A DNA stretch of 64,000 nt. It comes from Nannochloropsis oceanica. Taxonomy: Eukaryota > Sar > Eustigmatophyceae > Eustigmatales > Monodopsidaceae. The stretch spans positions 744,001 to 808,000 of the forward strand of contig CP038116.1 of the NCBI GenBank assembly GCA_004519485.1. The letters run 5' to 3'. Position 1 is the stretch's first letter. Each line of letters starts with the position of its first letter. The notes below the pieces were generated by a model. It saw only the letters and a program-made list of their open reading frames with translations, had not been told where the DNA came from and searched no databases. Shown piece by piece: positions 10,501-19,575 of the stretch. The translations under genes and the position numbers were made by a program.

Positions 10501-12329
10501 GAGAGGATGCGGTCCACATGCTGGATCTCTTGGAACCTCGGGAGAGGGAGGGAGGGAAAGATGAAGAGAGGGAGGGAGGGAGTGATGAAGAGAGGGAGGG
10601 AGGGAGGGAGGGAGGGAGGGGAGTCTTGGAATATGCTTCTCTTGTTCTCGCTCGGGAGGAAAAGGGAGAGAGGGGGGAGGGAGGGAGGGAGGAGAGCGAG
10701 GCCGGGGAGATTGGCCGGCCCGTACCTCAGTCGTTCTAGAAGCACGCCGAGGCCCTGGCCACTACCGTCCTTGTGGTTCGAAGAGGAGGAGGAGGAGGAG
10801 GAGGAGAGGGCCGGGGGGGAGGAAGGGAGGGAGGACGAGGTCGCTCCACCCAAAGCGGTGACTTTGCCGGGGCTGGCGGTGGAGGAGGAGGAGTAGGCAG
10901 GGAGGGAGGGAGAGGTGGAGGAGGAAGAGAGGAGATCCAGGCTGTGGAGAGCAACCTTCATGAAGAAATGGGGGGAAGGGAGCGAGGGGAGGATGGAGGG
11001 GAGGGTGATGAGCTGATATGGAAACAAAGGGTTCGGTGGAAGGCAGGACCGAAGGGGGGAGGGAGGGAGGGAGGGAGGGCATGCCTACCACCTCCAAAGT
11101 CCCCCTCTGAATCCTCTCACCGATGCCAGGCACGAGAAAATGCTTCTCCCACCTCCCTCCCTCCCTCCCTCCCTACCCCCCCCCCGCCTGCCCACCTCCT
11201 CCACGACCCGGCTCTCCGCCTCGTCCCCCAAGGCCCGGCACGTCTGGACGAGCGCGCTCAAGTCCCAAGCGCGGAGGTAGGAGCAGGCGTCCCGCAGCAC
11301 TTCACGGGGAAGGGCGAGCAGGGGGAGGGCGGAGGGGGGGGACCTGCATCGAGGAGTAGGAGGGAAGAGGGAGGGAGGGAGGGAGGGAAGGAGGGGACGT
11401 GAGTAAGAGAACACGAAATGGAGGGCAGGCAACAAGAGGATGATAGGGGCGTCCGGTTCCGTCTTACCCCTCCTTACTCCCCAATACACACTTCTCTCCA
11501 TCCCATCGTCTCTCCCTCCTTCCCTTCCTCCCTCACGTACTTCCGTCCCTCCGCCTTCGTCGCAAAAGGCGCCGCTGCATCTGCTGCTGCTCCTCCCCCT
11601 TCCTCCCCCTCTTCCTCCCTCCCGGCTTTCCCCTTCCCGTTCTCGTGCTCGGCTGGAAAGGCCTCTTGGTGGTCAATGGCCATCTTGGCGATGAGCTCAA
11701 AGCCACTACAGGCGCCTGGAGGACGGAGGGAGGGAGGGAGGGAAGGGGGGAGGGAGGGAGAGAGGGAGGGGAGGAAGAAGTTTAAGGGTTATTTCGAGGC
11801 GCTTTTAACCGCTGGAAAGAGCGTCTGGAACCATGCGCAATGATGAGGGACAAGATGATGGAAGGATCAAGATTGTGTCGTCGGGCAGCAGACAACAACA
11901 CACGTAAATCGTCTCGTCCCCCCTTCCTCCTTCCCTCCCTTCCTTGACGAATTCATATACCATCACAACACTCTCCCCCTCGAACTCCATTCTGAGTGCA
12001 TCCTCCCGCTGCGACGGCCTTGGGGATCAGTAGGATGGGGGGCGTGCTGGCGCGAGTCAAGGCGGGAATATTCTAGATTTTGGGGGAGAGGGGTGGACGG
12101 GAGGGAGGGAAGGAGGAAGGGGTGTAAGAGGGACGCAAATCCGGACGAGACGAGGTAAAAGAGGGGGGGTCACAGAGAGGGGGCACTTGATGAGTACCTC
12201 TAGCGACGAGGAAGTAGGGGGCCGGGGCGGCAGACCAAGAGGGATGGAGGCAGGAAAGGAGGGGGGCGTGGGATTCGGGGCGGAAGGGATGGGCTTGTGG
12301 GTCCTGGGTGATGGCGGTGGCGTAGTCAT
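7539..12329 (-). CDS. F-box protein with DUSP-like, USP48-tail-like segments
   Basis: This is a many-exon minus-strand gene. Reading N to C: a Pro-rich leader (MTTPPPSPRTHKPIPSA); FEGESVVMVYEFVK (about 11990); SGFELIAKMAIDHQEAFPAE (about 11715); then an F-box, LPREVLRDACSYL followed by DLSALVQTCRALGDE (11310-11215). Next come FQEIQHVHRLLSLPEP and YYVSKAWLSNHRR (10450-10345), FAEALSARRKAALLQ with a short poly-Gln, and VSVPWSEVNADITCIHGSLM (9935-9875), which together look like a DUSP domain. Then come RRKTIEKRAW, ALRRFYPEGKAFKV with a CPQC pair, a charged helix, WLTTWRNYI and SVEEWEELMKIFPTDYCLK. The last pieces are WSTPPCERCEPGVDDL and RKWSF, stop at 7539. The order of the later parts recalls the non-catalytic tail of ubiquitin peptidase USP48, but no peptidase Cys or His box is visible. 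An SCF-type adaptor role in ubiquitin signalling is inferred. Start and several exon borders are uncertain. Confidence 0.65.
7676..7719. repeat. (GGGA)n tract in an intron of the F-box gene
   Basis: Tandem GGGA units. On the sense (minus) strand it is a CCCT run inside the last intron, downstream of the donor after CER. Confidence 0.88.
8175..8223. repeat. (CCCT)n tract in an intron of the F-box gene
   Basis: Tandem CCCT units, sense-strand GGGA, placed immediately after the donor of the intron that follows the FPLIPPHISSFLDGEKK exon. The acceptor side of the same intron is C-rich on the sense strand, so the two ends could base-pair. Confidence 0.88.
8963..9009. repeat. (CCCT)n tract in an intron of the F-box gene
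   Basis: Tandem CCCT units directly after the donor that follows the LFARRTG exon when read on the minus strand. Same class as the other tracts in this gene. Confidence 0.85.
10184..10262. repeat. (GGGA)n tract, longest in the F-box gene
   Basis: About twenty GGGA/GGGAA units. On the minus strand this is the long CCCT tract that precedes the acceptor of the FAEALSARRK exon. Confidence 0.9.
10496..10545 (-). repeat. partial duplicate of the neighbouring exon (probable pseudo-exon)
   Basis: On the minus strand this 50 bp segment nearly repeats the start of the functional exon at about 10455-10410. It would encode RFQEIQHVDRILSFS, against RFQEIQHVHRLLSLP in the functional exon. The functional copy has a CAG acceptor; here the same position reads GAG. 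The rest of the exon (YYVSKAWLSNHRR) is absent. The simplest reading is a small tandem duplication of an exon 5' end that is not used, or is an alternative weak acceptor. Confidence 0.6.
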
Positions 12330-13668
12330 ATAGGGTGTTTTAACTGATTGGATTTGCTGTTGCTACCACTAGTGGTGTAAGTGAAAGAGAGGCTGAACGC
12401 GGAGCTCTTGCGGCTGCCCTTCCTGGGTCTTGAGAAGAAAAAGACGGCGGAGATGCAGAATATTATGAAGTCGAAGTGGCGTCACGCGCCCCCTGGCGTT
12501 ACAATCAATTGCTTTAGCCTAGTTCCCGACAGTCCTATCCCTGCAACTGCCGCTACTTTGGCGGCTGCCCCGATAGAACGCTCTGCGTTTGTTTGTGGGA
12601 TGGAGAGGGTGGGTGTCTATAAGCATGTGGACATGCGAGAGAGATTCAACTTGCGATGAGGATGGGGGGTCGATCTTGGTCTCTGGCCGCCGCGCTGTCG
12701 TTGTACTCCTTCTCCCTCCCTGCTCGTTATGCCCATCCGTATCCTCTCCACGTCGATCTTTTGAATGTGTTGGTCGGTCATCGCGGCAGTGGCCAGAGGG
12801 GTTAGGGAAAGTGGCATGTTGAATAATGCATGTGCTCGTGGCACACACCCCGTGGGCGAGGACGGTGATGATGATGATGCTGACATGGGCGCACAAAAGC
12901 CCCTGTTACCAACCGATATAACAGAACCTCTGTTATACCCTTGTATCTGAAGGACATGAATAAGGCACAATTTTACTCCAGCGGAAGAACAAGGAGGGCA
13001 TCAACATTTCTCAAAAGTTTCTCGCCCGCGCCCTCCCCAATACAAAGGTTGACTTTTAGGGGCGCCTGTCTGTTGCTTGTCTGCTGTCGGTCGGGGCAGA
13101 GAGGCGCGGGAAACGAGAAAAGGGCAACAGAACACACAAACTCGCAAGCGCAGTCCGAGCGCCTGAACAAAAAGCAGAAAGTGCTTGAGCGTCAAGAAGA
13201 AGGCTAAGGTTAGATTATTCATGCATGTCTTTCTCTCTCCCCGCCATCGCTTTGCGCAGTCGTAGCCTCCCAGCCCGCACCTCGAGACAGGCAGGCGCGA
13301 AACGCCTGTTCAAAAAAAAATAGGAGGGAAGCCAAAAGTGTTGTTCTTTGCTTTGCATATCTCCCGCGCGCAACTTTGCTTTCTCGCTGCTTACCTGTTG
13401 TCGTCAATTAATGAAGAGGGGTGGAGATGACCACGCACCATTGTTCTAATTCACTTCATGTCCATGTACGCCTGCCACTCTTCCTCCTTCCGCTGGCCAC
13501 TTCATCATCGTCGTGCTTGCCGCCAACTATCGACCTCCTCGCGCTCCGCCGTTTCCGCCGCCTCCGCGCCGCGCCGCGCCGCTCGACAAACACGCACTTT
13601 ACTGCCCTCAATCCACATAGCCCATTTTCCTCATCCCCTTTATCCTCTCTTCCCTCCTTCGTAGGAAC
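12330..13668. promoter_or_regulatory. divergent intergenic region, F-box gene / NEK kinase
   Basis: This 1.3 kb interval between the uncertain start of the F-box gene and the kinase start must contain both promoters and 5' UTRs. It has a balanced composition and lacks the CCCTCC tracts typical of introns. A 92-codon open frame at 12381-12659 has no recognisable features. A pyrimidine-rich leader with an AG at 13664 just precedes the kinase ATG, so a 5' UTR intron is possible. Confidence 0.45.
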
Positions 13669-16614
13669 ATGCCCGCCGCCAAGGAAGACTACGACGTCCT
13701 GGAAGTGATTGGACAAGGCTCCTTTGGCAAGGTTTGCCGCGTCCGCCGCAACGAAGATGGAAAGGTATGTGTATGCGTCTATAAGCGTGTTGATAGGCAG
13801 ACAAGCATGAAGGAATGATGGAGTGGGCGAGTGCTGCATGCGAGCTTTTGCCCCTGGCCTCACCGTCTCTCTCGCGCTCATCACCCTTGCCTCCTCCTCT
13901 TTCGCACCTCCACATACCCGTTCTATCTTTCATCGCACACACGCATTCGTGTATCTCTCCTTCCTTCTCTCCCCGTCCTCCATCTTCTACCAGGTCTTGG
14001 TATGGAAGGAGATCAACTACGGTCACATGCGCCAAGTGGAGAAGCAGCGCATCGCCGATGAGGTAGGAAAGCAGAGACAGAGGGGAGTAAGGAGGGAAGG
14101 GTGGGAAATAGACCGATTGCTGGATAGACGGGGGAGTAAAGAATATGGCACACGGCCACTTCATTGCATTCACAAGCCCTCCTCATCCACTCCTCCCTCC
14201 CTCCCCTTCCCTCCCCCTCCCTCTCCCTCGCAGGTGAACATCCTCAAGGACCTGCGCAACCCCTTCATAGTCCGCTTCTACGATCATGTCATCGAACGCG
14301 CTGCCAAGAAGTGTTATATCGTCATGGAATACTGCCCAGTACGTCCTCTTTCCCCCTCTCTCCCTACCTTCCTCCTTTCTTCGAAATAAGTCCATCCATC
14401 AAATCATCTCCTTCCGTCCCTCCCTCCCTCCAGGGTGGTGACCTCAGGCGCCTGATCAAGACCTGTCGTCGCGAGGGCCGATGGATCGACGAAGGCTTTA
14501 TCTGGCGCGTCCTAGCGCAGCTGATCGTCGCCCTCAAGGTACGCCCTCACTCTTTCCCTCCCTCCCTTCCTCCCTGCCTGCCTCCTGTCGGCCGAGTCCA
14601 TCCTCCTTACCCCTTCATAATTCCCTGCCTCTTCCCTCCCTCCTCCAGGATTGTCATCGGCGGGCCCGTCCCATCCTGCACCGCGATATCAAGCCCGCTA
14701 ACGTGCTTCTCGATCAGGTACGGGCTTCCCCCTCCCTCCCTCCCTCCCTCCCGTCGCCCTGCCTTCCTTCTTCCCTCCAAATTACAACACTCATCCCCGC
14801 CCTTCCCTCCCTCCCTCCCTCCCTCCCTCCCTCCCTCCCTCCCTCCCCAGGACCGGAACATCAAGCTGGCCGACTTCGGCCTGGCCAAAGAGCTAGACAG
14901 CGATCGAGGTACATGTCCTCCCTCCCTCCTCCCTACCCCCCTCCCTCCCTCCCCTCCACCCATCTCAATCTCCCTCCTTCCCTCCCTCCTCCCAGCCTTC
15001 GCCGCCACCAACGTGGGCACTCCTTACTACATGTCTCCCGAGCTGGTAAACCACCAGAACTATTCCGACGGCGCCGATATGTGGAGCGTCGGCTGCTTGC
15101 TGGTACGTCCCTCCCTCCCTCCTCCTCTCCCTCTGTCCCCCGCTCCTGCCACCTCTAACCCCCCTCCCTCCCTCCCTCCCTCCCTCAGTACGAGGCCGCC
15201 GCCCTTCGCCCCCCCTTCGACGCCTCCTCCCACGCCTCGCTGGCCAACAAGATCAATGCCGGCAAGATCTCCCGCATTCCTGACAGGTAGATAGGCCCTC
15301 CCTCCCTCCCTCCCTCTCCTTCCCTCCCTCTTTCCCTCCCTCATTCATCACACCCTGTCTTCTCCTTTCCTCACCCTCCCTCCCTCCCTCCCTCCCTCCC
15401 TCCCTAGGTACTCGGACGAGCTCCAGCAAGTCATCCGGGCCATGCTCCACAAGACACCAGGTAGGGAGGGAGGGAGGGAGGGAGGAAAGGAAAGAAGAAA
15501 GCAAGAAAGTAAAGAAGAAGCATTTCCGTACACCTTCCGATTCTTACCTCATCCGCCTTAATTCCCTCTTTCCCCCCCTTCCTCAGAGAAGCGTCCAAAG
15601 CTGGAGGCACTGGAGAAGAACGTCCCCTCCCTCGGCCCTCACCTCCGAGAGGCCCGCGCCCTCCTCCTCGAGCACGAGCTCCAAGCCCGCTACCATGCGC
15701 GGTACGTCCCCTCTTTCGCCTCCCTCCCTCCCTCCTTCCTTCTCGTTCTTCGCTCTTGAAGCTCATCAACCCCTCCTCTCCTCCCTCCCTCCCTCCCTAC
15801 CCCCTTCCTCCCTCCTTCCCTGACAGCATGAGGCAAGTCCGAGCCCGGGAAGAAGAGGTCAAGCAACGCGAAGCCACGCTCCGTAGCAGGTACGTCCCCC
15901 TTCCTCCCTCCTTCCCTCCCTCTCTTCCTCCTTTCCTCCCTCCTTCACCCGCACCGCCTCACCCTCCCTCCTTCCCTTCCTGCCTTCAGGGAAGACACCC
16001 TCGAGCGCCGCCAGCGCCGCCTTGCCCAGCGCGAGCGGCAGTTTCTCCTCTCTTTACAATCCCGCCACACCGCCTCTCCCTCCCTCCCTGTCTCGCACCG
16101 GCCCTCCATCGATGACTCCTCGTCATTCTCTTCCTCTTTCCATCTCCTCTTGCCGCCGGTGTCGTCGTCGTCGGCTCGGCGAGGGGGAAGGAGGGAGGGA
16201 GAGAGGACAGAAGTCGGTCAGAGGGTGCTCGAAAAGGAGGAGAAAGAGGAGGACGACGAGGATGAGGACGAGGACGAGGAAGAGGACATCCGGGTGAGTT
16301 TCTGTCTTGTACTTAATCTCGCTCTTGACTGCATCCCTCCACTCACCTCACCCTCCCTCTCTTCTTTCCTCCCTCCCTCCCTCCCTCTAAAGGATATGTC
16401 CCTGGGCAGCCACGCCTCTTCTCTCTGCGACGCAGCTGCGGCTGCAGCTGCAGCTGCTGTTGCCGAGAGCCATCACGACCCGCACACTACCCTCGAGGAG
16501 GAAGGGAGCGAGGAGGAGGAGAGCGAAGAAGAGGGGGACGAGGAAGAGGAGGTAGTACGTCACCGCGTTCCTCGCCGCTCTCCGCTTCCTCCTTCTCTCC
16601 CTCCCTCCCGCCGA

Positions 16615-16706
<92 letters not shown>

Positions 16707-18006
16707 GGGGGCTCCCGCTCCTTCCCCTTCCCGTCCTTTTGTCTCCCGTCTGACCCCTCGCCAGCAGCAGCAGCGACCTTCATCCCCTTCCTCCTTCCAA
16801 CCCTCTCCTTCCTCCTCTACCATCGCTACCGCCGCCGCTGGTGCCGCTGGTGCCAGCAGCATCAGCAGCAGCAACAGTAGCAGCAGCAAGGCTTCGCGGA
16901 GGGAGGGAGGGAGGGAGGGCAGAAGGCCGTCAACGACCGCCTCGCCGACCCCCCCCTCTGCTCTCAAGGGACAAGCGCTCTTCCAGTCCCCCTTGGCGCC
17001 ACTCCTCCCAGGACGCGAGGTGAGGAAAGAGAATGCGAGGGAAGGAGGCCGAAACAGCTGAAGCAACGCACACAAATTACTCTATCGCACCTTGCTCTGC
17101 CCTTCTTACTCACATGTCACCCCTCTGCTCCCTCCCTTTCGATTTTCCCCCACAGAACTACTCGCCTTCCTCCATGCACAAGACCCCGCCGCCTCCCCCC
17201 CTCCCTGCCCCTACCCCTCCCTCCGTCCTCTCCTCGCGCCTCTCCTCTCATCCCTCATCCTCCACCACCACCACCCGCGGCATCCTGCGTCCCCGGGACC
17301 CCAACATTCTGCTCCCTTCAGCTTCTCGGGCTCAGGCTGGGCGGACCACGCCGGCCATTCAAAGGTAGGAAAGGAAGGAAAGAAAGGAGGAAGGGAAGGA
17401 GAGGGCTTAAGGGGGAAATAAGTGTGTAACTATCTGGTCTCTGTAACTATCTGATATCTCATACCACTCCCGTTCCCCCCACCCTCCATCCCTCCCTCAG
17501 TCCCTTCCTCGAAGCATACAAAGTCCGGCGGCAACGGCAACAGCAGGAGCAACAGCCACCGCCCTCTCCCTCCCTCCCTCCCTCCTACCAGCCCTACCTC
17601 CGCACCTCCCACGGTAGCAGCAGCGGCATCGGCGGCGTCAGTTGTAGCACAGGCAAGGACCGATGATGGGGAGGGAAGGAGGATGGGAAAGACAGAATAG
17701 CTTTCTTCAAGGCTGAATAAGCAAGAGTGAAGGCCTTCTTATGCCCTCATGGTCTCACGTTATCCTTTCCTCCCTCTCTTCATCCCTCCCTCTTCCCACT
17801 TGGCAGGCTACTCCTACCTTCCGCACGATAGCAGCAGCTTGCTCTCCCCTCCCTCCTCCTATCGACCCACTGTCAAAGGAGGGAAGGCACGAGGGACGGA
17901 GGGAGGGCTGAGAAGTCCGAACACATCGTTGATGTCGATGGCGACAACCGTGTCTGCCGCTTCGACGTCTCACCATTCCGTCTCGCGCTATGGCCGCCTG
18001 AGCTGA
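13669..18006 (+). CDS. NIMA-related (NEK-type) Ser/Thr protein kinase
   Basis: ATG at 13669 (MPAAKEDYDVLEVIGQG). The full kinase domain can be followed across many exons. It has the glycine loop GQGSFGKV, VLVWKEINYG with the ATP-site Lys, helix C VEKQRIADE, NILKDLRNPFIVRFYDH, hinge YIVMEYC followed by GGDL, the catalytic loop HRDIKPANVLL, the DFGLAKELDSDR magnesium loop, GTPYYMSPEL, DMWSVGCLL, and INAGKISRIPD. The DFG-LAK and GTPYYMSPE forms and the GGDL hinge are typical of NEK kinases. All catalytic residues are present, so it should be active. After the domain come charged coiled-coil exons (MRQVRAREEEVKQREATL), an acidic stretch (16245-16285), poly-Ala, and poly-Gln of about 30 residues (16615-16707). 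A long Ser/Pro-rich tail ends in SHHSVSRYGRLS. NEKs act in centrosome/basal-body, ciliary and mitotic control. Exon borders in the tail are less certain than in the kinase domain. Confidence 0.88.
16615..16707 (+). repeat. mixed CAG/CAA poly-Gln tract in the kinase tail
   Basis: A run of CAG units passes into a run of CAA units, all reading Gln in the kinase frame, about 30 residues. The block structure (all CAG, then all CAA) suggests two successive expansions. Confidence 0.92.
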
Positions 18007-19575
18007 GCGAGGGAGGGAAGGAGGGGGAGCTCGACAGTCTGCTCGGCGTGAACTTATCCTTTGTCTATATGTGGGGAGAGGGTGGGGGTTGCCCACTCAG
18101 GGGGCATCGTCGGGGGCTTGGACCATGCCATCAGCGTCGTCAACTGCTCGTCTCGCCCCTGCACAAGCACCAGGCTGAATTGAAGAGGACGGGCAAATAA
18201 ATAACACGTAAAGAGAGGAATGACATAAGACGAAGAGGAAGAAGAGAAACCGAAAAAGTCACAAAGACCAATACAAGCACAACCAACGTCATTGCGATGT
18301 TTCCCACTGCTGTAAGGGGCTGGCTTTATCCTCGATGTGAGCTTTCAAGCCTTTGTGCTTCTCACATCTGCTTGAATCCCACCCATCCTCCTGGTCCTCA
18401 CCATCGTGTTCGTGTCTCCCACATGAAGAAAGCATGGATGAAGGGCGGACTTGCCGGCTGGCAGGCAGATAAGCAAGCGAAAAGACCGTGTCGTATAAAA
18501 CTTGCTTCTTTAACTTTGGAGTTGCAACTTTCAATATCGTACCTCACCCCACTCAACCATTTCTTGGACCCGTTCCATCCTTTTTTCGTATTTATCTACC
18601 GTCCCTCTGACGCAGGAATTTTCTTCTCTCCCCCTCCACCCCTCATTATACTGCGTCCAAAGGCATGCCCCACTTCATTGTGGGAAAGACGGCACGGCCT
18701 GACTCGCTGAAGCCTCTATCCATGGGAAGCAGAGGGGCAACAACTTTTTGCGGCTGCTTTTGCTGACTTGCAATCGCAGTGCGGTGCATCCCTCTACAAC
18801 TATTGAATAGAGAAATTTCAAGGCAAGAAAAATAAAAAATTTAGATACAAGGAAACGATACGTCAAATTTACAGTGTGTCTGTCTGTGCTATGATTTTCA
18901 TTTTTTTTGTTTCCTTGTAGGATCTTTTTACTCCTTACCCCTCCTCTTTGACCCCACCGGCCTCAAAATAGGCCCCAAATGGTTGAAAAAATCTTTGGTG
19001 GTATGTGTGAAGATCGTAGAAACAATAAGGGCTTCTGCAACTCTGCGAGGCAATGCACACGCAGGGGCGAGCAGGGCAACGCTGAAGACGATAGGGTCCC
19101 GCGCGAAACGCATGGGATAAGACATGGAGGTCTGGAGAGATAAAAGGGATGGCATGTATATCCGCATTACCGATAAAATATTTGCGATGGAGATTGCGAG
19201 GGTGCTCAGGGAGCCTCTATTATCATTATTATTTTATTCCCGTCTGTCATTCGTTCATTCGTTGAAACCGTTTCACCCTTACACCCCATTATCAGCAATA
19301 TGAGGGGTTAACGCCACATGCGCCGCCATGCTTCGAGCAACAATATGGGCTTCCATTGCTGATTCGTCAAAAGATCATGATGGCCCTTTCCCCCTCAGCC
19401 ACCCACACCCCCACACACTCGCACAAAAGCACAGGGAATTTTCAGCCTACCAAGTCAACCGCCCGCTTTGGGTCCAGGCTTTATCGATCTACTGTGGTGA
19501 AACAACATGCTCTAAACTCTGCACTTTAAACTCTTAAAACGCCGTGTCATAAATCAACATTAACTCCAATTCCAG
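18007..19575. other. intergenic region between NEK kinase and LicD/EEP gene
   Basis: The first part is the kinase 3' flank and holds copy A of a diverged direct repeat (about 18200-18510). The remainder becomes progressively AT-richer, with T-runs at 18895-18915 and ATTATT stretches at 19220-19235, and leads into the promoter of the AT-rich gene at 19576. I see no coding exon. Confidence 0.55.
18200..18510 (+). repeat. diverged direct repeat, copy A
   Basis: It aligns by eye with 21900-22240. Shared landmarks in the same order are ATACAAGCACAA, CTG-TAAGGGGCTG against CCGTTGGGGGCTG, TCCTCGAT, TCAAGCCTTT, CATC-CATCC, CTCACC/CTTAACC, CGTG-TCGTCTCTCCCACAT, AAAGC, GGCAGGCAGA and AAA-GACCG. Identity looks roughly two thirds, with small gaps. 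It lies just 5' of the LicD/EEP gene. Confidence 0.65.

Noticed and set aside
8962-10519. Long minus-strand open frames rich in Leu-Pro-Pro-Ser
   Set aside because: They read through introns made of CCCTCC tracts, which have no stop codons in several frames. Only the short conserved islands inside them are exons of the F-box gene.
12381-12659. 92-codon open frame in the F-box/NEK intergenic region
   Set aside because: No recognisable motif or splice context; length is within chance expectation at this base composition.
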